From assembly GCA_963995525.1 (NCBI GenBank), contig OZ023206.1, positions 9,329,671-9,393,670 of the forward strand: a DNA stretch of 64,000 nucleotides. Reading direction: 5' to 3'. The notes beneath the pieces were generated by a model. The model was given only the letters and a program-made list of their open reading frames with translations. It made no database searches and was not told where the DNA came from. Made by a program: the position numbers and the translations under genes. How positions within the stretch are numbered: position 1 is the first letter of the stretch; every line of letters begins with the position of its first letter. Shown piece after piece: positions 35,560-45,960 of this stretch. The stretch comes from Escarpia spicata (lineage: Eukaryota; Annelida; Polychaeta; Sabellida; Siboglinidae).

Positions 35560-36530
35560 TGGATGACATAAGTAAGCATAAGCAATTTCAAAGCAAATAA
35601 TGATTGCTTGGCATTGAAATCTCGCTAGATCTCACAGCACAGTATGCAACAGTCAAAGTGCTCGGAATCTTGACATTTGATTATGTTATATATGTGATAA
35701 CCGGTAGAAAATCAAGATAACTGGTGACCCATTGTTGACAATAAAATTGCTTCACCATTTACTAGTTTTGAAATGTTGTGTGATGTGTCATTTAGTAAAC
35801 TATGTGCATGCTGCTGCCGAAAGGCAGTGATTGACTAAACTTGTATAGCGAATTTAAGACAGAAATGTAATTATAACAGCGAAAATTAGGTGGGCCCATA
35901 TTTCAAACATATGCCTAGATTTTGTATTCTACAAACCATCTACAGCTGACATGATGTCACGTGGAAATGATGGATGATGGAAACACCCCCCCCCCCTCCC
36001 CTCCCATCGCAGCATGTTCAATGCTGAAGCAGCATGACCTGACTCCGTGACTCCGAGTCTATCGTCTAAAACTTTTTATACTCCAACATTAAAACTAATG
36101 GAATTGCATTTGTATTATCCGACACATTATTAAGTTTTATGTATTGCTATACTAGCCGATGACATGGATCCGGGACATCGCAGGGCTTCACTTCATGCGA
36201 TAAACTTACGTGCCAAAACCTAGTTGTAGTATATGTTGCTCTCCTCACACAACATGGCGATGTTAACGCGCTGCATTGTGGGCCTTGCAGCGGCGTGAAA
36301 ACTTACCGCACCACGTAACACCTGACCACATCTCGAACGCCATGGAAACTTAGAAAGACTCTCAAGTCTAGACTTGTTTTAAACAATGTTTGGTTCGGTT
36401 TTATTGTGTTTAATGCTGAAGGATGGTCAGCTATACATTCCAGACAATTTGTTATGTTTTACAATATGTTATGTTTAGTTAGAAAAAAGTTGTTAGTCAT
36501 TCTATTTTTTTTATAATAAAAATGATAGTA
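35560..36530. other. No gene seen
   Basis: Mixed unique sequence with a C-rich run at about 35988-36003. No coding segment, RNA gene or array is supported. Confidence 0.4.
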
Positions 36531-36534
36531 AACT

Positions 36535-39500
36535 CAGCCAAAGCCTGTCCCAAGCCAAGCTGAAAAAGGAAGAGGGTTGGGCGTAGGCCCAGTAACCCTA
36601 CCTCGTAAAAACAAACCCTACTACTGAAACGACGAGAAGAAGCCATCCCGATACAGTAACCCTACCTCGTAAAAACAAACCCTACAATAGAAACGACGAG
36701 AAGAAGCCATCCCGATACACTTCCAAGGGGAAGACGAGAAGGCACATCCATAAATGTGGATGCATCTGCATCTACATATGTATCTACACCTACAGATATA
36801 GCTATGACAGGATTGAGTGAAAGCCAGGAAGCTCGACACCTACCCCCCCCCCCCAATTAGCCATATCTTTAACGCCAAAACTAACACCAGAGTAGGCACG
36901 TGGAACGTTCGAACGCTCTTTCAGAGCGGGCAGATGGAGCAAGTGCTGAAGGAAATGAAGGCTTACCATCTAGATATTCTAGGCGTATGCGAGATGAGAT
37001 GGACAGGACAGGGACGCTTCAACAGCGGATATAAAACTGTACTCTACTCCGGAGATGAAGATCACCACATCCATGGAGTTGGCATCATCCTGAATAAGGA
37101 TGCTGCATAAGCAGGGTGGAAACCAGTTAATTAACGCATCATCACAGCGAGATTCAATACAAAACATGTCAAAGTCACCGTAGTGCAAGTATATGCCCCA
37201 ACCAACGTCGCCACAGACGAGGAAAAGGACATCTTTTACGATCAACTCCTAAACGTGCTTGTCGATGTGCCAAGCTTTTTGACATAAAAGTGGTGGTAGG
37301 AGACTTTAACGTGAAACTGGATGGACACAGAAGAGACATATATATACTACAGTTGGACCTTACGGTTCAGCTGGAAATACGAATGATAACGGTGAACGAT
37401 TGCTCTCGATGAGCACTGCCAGTGGTATCAGCATTGGCAACACCTTCTTCAAACATAAACGCATTCACAACAAAACCTGGATCTCACCAGATGGCAATAC
37501 ATCGAATGATATTGATTACGTCTGCATTAGTAGTAGATGGCGCACATCTCTACAGGACGTACGAACCCATAGAGGGGCAGATGTTGGCTCTGACCACAAC
37601 CTTGTCATTGGTAAGATCCGCTTTAAGTTAAAGAGAGTCAAGACAGTGAAGACGGTCAGGCCATATGCGACAGATAACTTAAAGAACACAGACACATCAA
37701 AACAATTCTACGAGGAAACTAAGAACAGATTCCATGCGCAACAACACTCAACCGACTTGGAAGAGCAATGGCAGCTATTCCTTCAATCCGTAAAAGAGAA
37801 CGCGAATGTAGTGTTAAGAAGGCGAAGAGGATCCAACAGAGAACAATGGATTACTGAAGTCTCGTGGAAACTGATTGATAAAAGGAAGGATATGAAGATC
37901 AGAAGAGATCAAGCAGCTAGAAACCTCCAAGAATGGAGATCATCAGATGAGGAATACAGGAAACTGGACAAGGAAGTAAAAAGAGCTGTAGGACAGATAA
38001 GTCGATATGGTTAGAAGAGAAAGAAGCGCAAACAGCAGCAGAACGGAATTACTCGAAAATACTGCATAGGATTGTAAAAGAGCTAACAAGCGTGAAAAGC
38101 AATTCCAACATACCAATAAAAGACAAAGATGGCAGAGTGCGTCTAAAACAAGCGAGGAACAAACCACGAGGTGGATCGAACACTTCCGAGAAATACTAGA
38201 TCAACCAACACACTCTTCAAATTCGAACAGGAACCAAACACGAAAGAGCTCGATGTCACCACCAATCACATTACCAGGGCAGGGCAGAAGTCTCCAAAGC
38301 CATCGATAGCCTCAAGAACAACAAGGCAGCGGGCATCGATGTAGTATCGGCCAAACGTTTGAAACATGACAAGGACGGGGTTGTAGACGAGTTAACCTAC
38401 TTGTTCAATCTGATCTGGTATAAGGAGGAAGTCCCTGATGATTGGAGACGAGGAGTGATCGTGACGTTACCAAAGAAGGGGTGCCTGAGCGATTGCAATA
38501 ACTGGCGAGGAATAACATTGATGTCAGTACCTGGAAAAGTGTTCTGCAGTGTGATCCTAAACCGGCTGAAGACAACAGTTGACCAACACCTCCAGGAGGA
38601 ACAATTAAGCTGGTTTTCGAAGAGGAAGGTCGTGCTGTGAACAGATCTTCACACTGCGAAACATCATCGAACAAAGCAGAGAGTTCCAGATACCTCTTTT
38701 AGTCAACTTCATTGACTTTAAGAAGGCTTTCGACAGTGTCCACAGAGATTCGTTATGGCAAATCCTGAAGCTATACGGCGAACTAAACAAATATATATAG
38801 ACATTTTCAAATCGCTATACCGAAACACCAACTGCTGCATCAAGACCAACGATGGCTACACAGACATGTTCGACATAGAGACAGGTGTACGTCAAGGTTG
38901 CATCCTGTCCCCTTTCCTCTTTGTTGTTGTTATCGACTTCATCATGAAGAAAACGATGAAAGGTCCGAACTTTGGTGTTAAGTGGATAAATAATAAATTG
39001 ACAGACCTAGACTTTGCCGATGACATTGCACTGCTCAGCCTCACGCCGGAGATCCTGTAAGAGATGACCAATAATCTAAATGACAATGGAGAGATGGTTG
39101 GATTACGAATTAGCTGTGAGAAGACAAAAACATTGTCAGTTGGTAATGGATCTGACCCCCACATTGTGATCGATCAGCAAGACTTGCAGTGCGTCGAGAA
39201 CTTCCCTTATCTCGGAAGCTACATCTCTAGGGAAGGCGACGCGGAAGTAGATGTGCGAGCGAGGATAGGCAAGGCATCAGCAGTGTTCCAAAGACTACGT
39301 CCAAAAGGTCCAGTACCACCACCAGAAAGGACATAAAACTACGTCTTTACATGTCAATCGTAATACCAACAGCGATATATGCCTGTGAAACGTGGAAGAA
39401 TACGGCGAGGATATAATATTCCACTGGCAATATCTCCGGTTCATATTTGGCATGAGAGCAAATCACCAATGAAGAAGTGGTGAGGAGGGCAGGTCTGGAT

Positions 39501-39795
39501 AGCCTGCATGACGTAGTTAAGTCTCGACGACGGAGACTAGCGGGACATATCCTACGCCTACCAAGAGAGAGAACAGCACACGTAGCAATGGAGTGGGTGC
39601 CTGAAGGTGGAAACAGAAGGAGAGGAAGGCCGACTAAGACCTGGCATAAGACATTTAAAGAAGATCTAGCAGAAATGGAAATTACATGGAATGAGGCCAA
39701 AGAAATTGCGAAAGACCGTAATAGATGGAGAAAGCTCGTTGCTCGATGTCCCGAAAGGAACAGGAGGAACTACGTCTAAATATATAAAAAAAACG
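36535..39795 (+). mobile_element. Near-full-length APE-type non-LTR retrotransposon (RTE/I-like), defective
   Basis: About 3.2 kb on the plus strand. It starts with a GGGTTGGGCGTAGGCCCAGT-type leader that contains a 66-bp dimer (36590-36720; ACCCTACCTCGTAAAAACAA twice). It then encodes an apurinic-type endonuclease, a reverse transcriptase and a basic C-terminal tail, and ends shortly after the stop at 39779 in an A-rich tail. Elements of this layout are often annotated as craniofacial development protein 2-like or endonuclease-reverse transcriptase. The exact clade (RTE, I/Nimb) is not settled here. Several stops and frameshifts disable it. Confidence 0.85.
36868..39779 (+). pseudogene. Endonuclease-reverse transcriptase reading frame with multiple breaks
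   Basis: Order of recognisable pieces: endonuclease start GTWNVRTLFQSGQMEQ and ILGVCEMRWTGQGRF (36890-37030), then a stop at 37108. The endonuclease end shows DYVCISSRWRTSLQDV and GSDHNLVIGKIR (37515-37620). The RT core shows KNNKAAGIDVVSAKRL, WRRGVIVTLPKKG, NWRGITLMSVPGK (38310-38540), then FIDFKKAFDSVHRDSL, GVRQGCILSPFLF and the catalytic DLDFADDIALL box (39007-39040). The C-terminal end shows AGHILRLPRER and GRPTKTWHKTF (39540-39660). The endonuclease catalytic Asp-His pair (SDHN) and the RT Asp-Asp are still visible, but at least five stops or shifts separate the pieces. Confidence 0.85.
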
Positions 39796-40099
39796 ATTTG
39801 TACTCAGTATGTGGTCGCATTATCTTCATATTAGTTTTGGGTTTACATGGCTGAAATTGTGTAGCCAAAGCATGGTTTGTGTATTTCTATTTTTTAATTA
39901 CCCTGGGTGGAGGGTTTTGTGAGATGGGGTCTTTGGGAAATTCAATTTTGTAAGGCCACACGGCGTCTATAACTGAAGTTGCAACATAATATATTTGTAG
40001 GCCTATTTGAAAGTATTTATATACTTTTTTGAACTATTTGTAATTGTATTTGACATTAATGAAATTAAAGTATTTGTATTTAACTCACTTACCTTGGTA

Positions 40100-40775
40100 G
40101 TTACTTACTTAATCCTCTCCAAACACATTGGCTCATAGGGTGGACACAAGGGTCTTCCACCACTTCCTGTCTGCAGCTATCTTTGCGGCTTGGCCCTCAA
40201 GCTTAAGATGTAGTATTTTGAGTTCCTTTTCTACAGTCTTCCTCCAGGTTTGTTTTGGTCGTACACGATTTAGGTTTTTTTAGATTCTGTTGTTTTTTCC
40301 TCAGGATATGGCCGATCCATCTCCATCTTCTTGTGGCGAGTATGTTTGTTTTGTCTGGTAATTCTGAGCAGTTGTTTGTTGTAGATTTGTTTGTGGCCAG
40401 AATATTCTCTCATTATATTTTGAAGGCATTTGGTGTGGAAGAGAAATGTTTTTGAGGTCAGTCATAGGCCAGCATTCTGAGCCATATAGAAGAGTGGAGA
40501 GGAAACAGCTTTGGTCTAGTCTCAGCTTTGTTCTTCTACGATATATTGTTGATCTCCAAACAGGTTTCAGCCTGAAGAAAGCACATCTGGCCTTGTTCAT
40601 GGGATTCTTGATGTCAACATCGGCCCCTCCATCTTTGCATACTACGTTTCCCAGATAGGTGAAGGTGCCTGTGGTTTGCAGTTCCTCATGATCGAGATAG
40701 ATCGATACCGGATTTCTCTGATTTATTCCCATCACCTTGGATTGTTTTTTGTTTATCTTATTACAAACTTTGTAT
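40100..40775 (-). pseudogene. LINE reverse-transcriptase C-terminal fragment
   Basis: Minus-strand reading VMGINQRNPVSIYLDHEELQ, FTYLGNVVCKDGGADVDI, LSTLLYGSECWPMTDLK and, in another frame after a shift, a basic tail of the RW.GH.LR type. This matches the region after the RT catalytic domain of APE-type elements. The 5' part is missing (truncation), and the fragment lies head-to-head with the tail of the 36.5-39.8 kb element. Confidence 0.75.
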
Positions 40776-40984
40776 TTAAAGACTTCCCTAAAGTATTAAT
40801 TTTTTTCTCAAATATGTTTAAAACTATTTCAAATACTTTGGGCATGGGTGTCAATAAATGGCAATTTAGATTTGGTATTCACCTGTCTAGTCCAAAAAAT
40901 TTATTCTTCCACCTGACATTTTCCAGTCAGAAACCATTATGTGGGAAGTCACCGAGATCATTTTAATTTATCAGAGCATACCAG

Positions 40985-41285
40985 AGAAACCAACATCAAC
41001 TTGTCAGTTCTCACCTGTGACCTTGATGCAGTTAGCAACAACACTGGCCTGTCTGTCTGTTGATCTTAGTGTCCATGCCATAGCCAGCTGCTAAGGCCTG
41101 CTGTGTCAATGTTTGTTTCAACTGATAAGACACATTTGCTGTCTCTGGGTTGAGGGAAAGGTAGCCAGATGGCATCATCACTTGGCATCAATACTTACCT
41201 ACAACGTTGTAGTTTACAGCATACCAGCCGGTCAGTAAGCTGTCTCATGTCAAAGTTGCAATCAACAAGCCATGCCGATTAACAA
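40985..41285 (-). other. Possible small coding exons, minus strand, unrecognised
   Basis: Two donor-like sites on the minus strand, GTTGTAG followed by GTAAGT (about 41201) and TCACAG followed by GTGAGA (about 41015), each follow a protein-like reading. The first is preceded by LVDCNFDMRQLTDRLVCCK and the second by DRQASVVANCIKVTG. Another frame in the second segment reads PSGYLSLNPETANVSYQLKQ. No acceptors can be fixed and the pieces cannot be joined into a gene; this could be a transposon gene remnant. Confidence 0.2.
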
Positions 41286-41289
41286 CGTA

Positions 41290-42244
41290 TATATATACAG
41301 GTATACTCTACTCTAAAAAAAATACAAATTCGATATATATATATATATAATTTTTAATTTTTTTATATAGGTTTTCTTTCAAAAGTATTTGAAATATATT
41401 TCTACTTGAATAATTTTCAATGTATTTGCAGCCGGGGGGGGGGGGGGGAGATTTGTTATTGTATGTCATAAAAATTCGAACAACTATAAATATGTATGCT
41501 GGATGTTTGTGTAATTTTTTCATGTGCCTGTTGCTACATGCTGTAACTGCCACATCAACATAATATAACGTGTTAGTGTCAAACTAGATACAATCACTTT
41601 GTAAACTAGATCTATATACAATAGTAAAATCAAGGGAGTAGCCATAATTCATAAGGGGGTGGGGGAATTTGATTGCACAGAATTTTGGGGTCGGATTTGT
41701 GTTGGATAGTTTGTGGTGGGTAGGGTACTTTTTCAGTGTCCAAAATATGCCAGCAACTTTTTTTGAGCAAATGTCGATAATATCCCAAGAGGATGGGTCA
41801 CGTTCCAGAGAACAAGATTTTGGGGCCGCTCCCTAATTTGTAAATATCCAATCATATATGTGGCATTCACTTTGACCATGTGAACATGTCAAATATTGTT
41901 TGTTGTTCAATGATAAGATTTTGGTTGTTTGCTTGTTCTGATCGCTCAAAACAGGTAAAAATAATGATTACATGACCGGTTTATAGTCACTGATCACATT
42001 TGCAGATACATTACTGCTAGAAACAATGGATGTGTAGGTTGCCAAAGATAGGTTCTACTGCATTTGATTGGTACTCATTTAATTAGTTATCCCCATGAAA
42101 CTCTGGCGGAACATGTGTCATGGGGGTGTCCATGGGAAGGTCCTTCCAACCCGGGAAAAAACTTAAGACACGGATACGGCATCAACTGATATGAATAACT
42201 TTTTTCTGTCCTTCAGACCGACATCAGTAATCAACAATTGAATT
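41290..42244. other. No gene seen
   Basis: AT-rich DNA with TA runs and a poly-G tract at about 41433-41448. The GGGGGTGGGGG stretch near 41660 is low complexity. Confidence 0.4.
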
Positions 42245-43676
42245 AAAACAGAAATGTTAAAAAGTGGATTTATTATATGAGATCTGTTTAACATAGCAAC
42301 ATCTTAAATTCTAGCCAATACCAAATCCAACTAAATGTCCACAACATCACAACTGCATTATCTAAGGCACTTCCACAGACCATACAATGTCAAAGAAATG
42401 CAGCTTGAATAAACAATGTCTCTAAGTATCATATACATAGTCTTCAATGTGACACCACATCAATTGCCTAGAATAAACATCTGATAAAGTAACTTCCTAT
42501 CTGCTATGATTAACAACAAGAATCGCATTTTACAACAAATATATTAAAACAGCAACGACCATACTTAATTCGTAACACTCGCAAAAATACCAATCTTCCG
42601 GATGTCGCCACAAGTAGTAATTACAATACATAATGTGCTGGAGGAATTCCCCATTTATCTTACTTTCACCACTTTAAGTGGCAATGGCATTATCAGTTTA
42701 ATTCCAAGCAAGATCAGATCTGCTATCACGAGTGGATAAAAAGTACCGTTTTACACAAATCTACAAAAAAGCTACAAAATGTATTTCCAGTAAATATATT
42801 TTCCATCATATTGTGGCAAGACTTATAGCGTATGTCCAATTATGTACAAAAATAGTTATTTTGCACAAATAAAATATATTCTTACCAATATAAATGTAAT
42901 GAAACAACAAATTAGTGATGGCTATTATACTGTCAAATGATATCTCAGTGCAGTGAACAGTGTTCTGTGACAGGACATGTCACTGCACCATGAATCGAAC
43001 CACTAGCAGCCACAAATGGTTCAAAACCACACTGAAACTACATTTACAGATAGCTAATTACCTGCAGCAAAAAATGTTGTGGAATTAAAAAAAATAGTTT
43101 TGTTAATACATCCATTGCCTACTTGAGGGACAAAAACATGACTCTATGTCCTTGTCTAGCTAGGACACCATGTCCATGTCCACCAAAACAGTATCCTTAC
43201 ACATGTACTTGTGTAGATTTTGTGGGTGGCTCCTGTAATAACAACACCAGACATTGTTCTTGGCAGGATCCCCCCAGAGCCATGGACACTGTCAAATAAC
43301 CTTATCAATTTTGTGTACAAATAAAATTAATTCTGTTCTGTTCTTGTCCTGCTAGGACACCATTTCATTGAAGTGACCTCATGATGATGTCCTGTGACCG
43401 TCCTTGCTATGATCATCACATCATGATCCTGTGACCACAGTGTCCTTGCTCTGACCAGTGTTTCTGTTGTAACCATGGTGTGACACTAGTGTTACTGCTG
43501 TAACCATGGTGTGACACTAGTGTTACTGCTATAACAAAAGTGCCTTTGTTGTGATACTAGTGTCTTTTGTTGTGTCCATAGTGTCTTTGTGTGACAATAG
43601 TTGCATTGCTGTGTCCAGTATCTTTGTTGTTGTGAGTGTGTGCCCAGACAGTCGTATCATAGCCGAGATATCTGTC
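42245..43676 (-). other. MFSD13A: Probable 3' untranslated region of MFSD13A
   Basis: Directly follows the MFSD13A stop codon on the minus strand and has no competing gene. An AATAAA on the minus strand (TTTATT at 42266-42271 on the plus strand) is a candidate polyadenylation signal. The part at 43430-43640 contains imperfect GTGACACTAGTGTTACTGCT-type repeats. The 3' end is inferred. Confidence 0.4.
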
Positions 43677-43909
43677 CTACACTGTGCTGTATTTCTGCCC
43701 TCTGCGAGCGGCCTTCACCCACAGTAGCCGTCCCCCGTGGAGGGTAAAGTTGGACCAGGCAGCAAGTTGAAGGATGGCGCAGATGACAGGAACACAGACG
43801 AGGAGGCGGAAGATGCCCTGGCGGTAGACCTCGTGTTGGGCAGACTCCTGCGGGTCAAACTTCATCTTGATCGAACCAAACGAGTTACCCAACGCAAAGA
43901 CATCGTGTC
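43677..43909 (-). CDS. MFSD13A: MFSD13A (TMEM180) exon 6, C-terminus and stop
   Basis: The acceptor TATTCTCTTTCAG ends at 43910. The exon completes a Gly codon split with exon 5, encodes residues 422-497 and ends with a stop at 43677. It covers HDVFALGNSFGS, a hydrophilic loop (KMKFDPQESAQHEV), then YRQGIFRLLVCVPVICAILQ, the last membrane span. It finishes with the conserved WSNFTLHGGRLLWVKAARR segment, the counterpart of the WSQFTLHGRRL segment in vertebrate TMEM180. The end is intact and in frame. Confidence 0.94.
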
Positions 43910-43929
43910 CTGAAAGAGAATAGCAGGTC

Positions 43930-44065
43930 TCCGAGTGAATGCTGACATGACACAGTTGGATGTACAAATCAGTTATTTGAGTGAATGCTGACATGACACG
44001 TTTGTCTGGAAGTACAAATCAGTCTTCTGAATCAATGCTGACATGACAAGAGGGTCAGCGCTCAA
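43930..44065. repeat. ~48-bp short tandem repeat beside the exon 6 acceptor
   Basis: About 2.6 copies of a unit with GAATGCTGACATGACAC and TACAAATCAGT. It starts some 20 bp from the exon 6 acceptor but, unlike the arrays in introns 2-4, does not include the acceptor itself. Confidence 0.8.
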
Positions 44066-44996
44066 CAATGTGGGATTATGCGTTTGTTCATTACAATGTT
44101 GACAGCACACTGTACTAATCATTTGTCAACTTGGTGTGTCACATGTTCACAGTTACTTTTCTTCATAGTAAATAATAAGAACAATATTTATATAACAACA
44201 TATATTCACGTACTGTCTTAGTCATTTATGATGCATTACATCATACAATTATTCCAAGTAGAGATATATTTAAGGGTAGCTGCTGGTCCTAAAGTAACTA
44301 CGGGCCATATCTTGATGAAAACTCATCATATCTTTATTTCAGGATTATTTTAGTTGGGTAAAGGTTGTTGAAAATCAGCTAATTTACATAACTGTTGCCA
44401 TGGCGATTTATGTGCCTATGGACGTATGCCCCACAGAAAAAAAATTTAAGAGTAAGTGATGGCAAATACCATCGTACCATTACAATAAGTTGTTTGTTGA
44501 AATATTACTTTGTACAATAAGGTGGTTTTGGGCTCTGACATCAAGTGTTTTATGAACATAGTGAATTGCACTATTCAGATGAAGATTAAAAAAATTCCCT
44601 AATTGGTTGACCCTTGTTTACAAACCCTTAAAATAAAGCTATGACATCAAAAGTAGTTCTTTGCACCTGGAACATTCTACAGACTAACTGGTGAAAATTT
44701 AAATTCTCTATCTTGTTCAGTTTTTCCAAAATAATTTTTGCCAGTGTCACAGATGGTCAAAAATATTGTTTTTAGAAAATGGCCAAAACGAAATAAGAAC
44801 ATCATACGTTAAGCAGTATGGGCATCATCTGATTACAGGTATTTGTAATCACAATCTTGAAAAATGCAATGTATTGGGAATGTATAACATGTTAGCCTAT
44901 TAAGAAATTATGAAATCCAAAATGGCAAAAAATGTCATTTAGGACCAGCGACTACCCTTAAGAAGTGTATTAAAAATTTGACATAAAAACAACAAC
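44066..44996 (-). other. MFSD13A intron 5, unique part
   Basis: AT-rich intron sequence without coding signal. The phrase AGGACCAGCGACTACCCTTAA near 44941 is a diverged inverted match to GGGTAGCTGCTGGTCCTAAA near 44273, suggesting an inverted-repeat element of about 0.68 kb (44270-44960). Confidence 0.4.
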
Positions 44997-45216
44997 TGTA
45001 AAACAAAATGTTCAGCATGGAACATGTTTTATAAACATGATAAAAAGCTATAAATTAAGGTGCATATCAGAGATAATTACAAGGGTAGAAACTCGAGCAA
45101 AGTGAGCGAAAAACGTTTAAGCATGGAACATGTTTACAAACATGAAAAACCTATAAAATAAAAGTGCCTGTTAGAGATAATTACAAGGGTAGAAACTCGA
45201 GCGAAGTGAGCCACGA
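44997..45216. repeat. ~110-bp direct duplication ending at the exon 5 donor
   Basis: Two copies (about 44997-45116 and 45117-45216) share AGATAATTACAAGGGTAGAA, ACTCGAGC(A/G)AAGTGAGC and GCATGGAACATGTTT. The second copy ends at the exon 5 donor, so donor-proximal intron sequence was duplicated downstream. Confidence 0.85.
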
Positions 45217-45218
45217 AC

Positions 45219-45412
45219 CTGTCTGGCTTGCGAGCAGCCATGTGCCAATGAGTGGCGCTAGAGTCTGGCCAGGCTTCGACACGAAGGCCGAGGTGCCAAA
45301 CATGAGCGCTGACACTGCCTGCCTCCGGTGGTGGATGACAAAGTCTTCATCGACCAAGTCACTGATGACTAGACTGAGCAGCTTGCAGGTGCCTTCAGTG
45401 AAGACACGGTTA
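45219..45412 (-). CDS. MFSD13A: MFSD13A (TMEM180) exon 5
   Basis: The acceptor TTTGCTTACAG ends at 45413 and the donor is ACAG followed by GTTCGT, a weak but usable site. The exon completes the split Ser356 and encodes residues 357-420, ending one base into Gly421. The sequence [39 protein letters not shown], then [19 protein letters not shown] follows vertebrate TMEM180 almost residue for residue. In the GPH/MFS fold this is the region of transmembrane segments 9-10 and the loop between them. The first 50 or so bases of this exon seeded the 64-bp array in intron 4. Confidence 0.95.
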
Positions 45413-45960
45413 CTGTAAGCAAAGTTCAATGATTAGACTCGACAAGTTACAGTTGCCCTCTGTGAAGAGACGGTTACAATAAACAGAGTTCTACAACTAG
45501 ACTCTACAACTTACAGGTGCCTTCAGTGAAGACACGGTTACAGTAAACAGAGTTCAATGACTAGACTCTACAACTTATAGGATCTTTCAGTGAAGACTTG
45601 GTTACTGTAAACAGAGATCAATGACTAGACTCTACAACTTACAGATACCTTCAGTGAAGACACGGTTACAGTAAACAGAGTTCAATGACTACACTCTACA
45701 ACTTACAGGTGCCTTCAGTGAAGACACGGTTACAGTAAACAGAGTTCAATGACTAGACTCTACAACTTACAGGTGCCTTCAGTGAAGACACGGTTACAGT
45801 AAACAGAGTTCAATGACTAAACTCTACAACTTACAGGATCCTTCAGTGAAGACTTGGTTACTGTGAACAGAGTTCAATGACCAGACTCTACAACTTACAG
45901 GTGCCTTCAGTGAAGACACGGTTACAGTAAACCGAGTTAAATGACTAGACTCTACAACTT
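45413..45960. repeat. 64-bp array of exon 5 acceptor plus exon start, proximal block
   Basis: About eight copies of a 64-bp unit next to exon 5. Read on the minus strand each unit has TCTGTTTACAG (acceptor), then TAACC.(A/T)GTCTTCACTGAA, GGCACCTGTAAGTTGTAGAG and TCTAGTCATTGAAC. The first 50 bases after the acceptor align with the first 50 bases of exon 5. The array is interrupted at 45960 by a LINE and continues at 47755. Confidence 0.95.
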
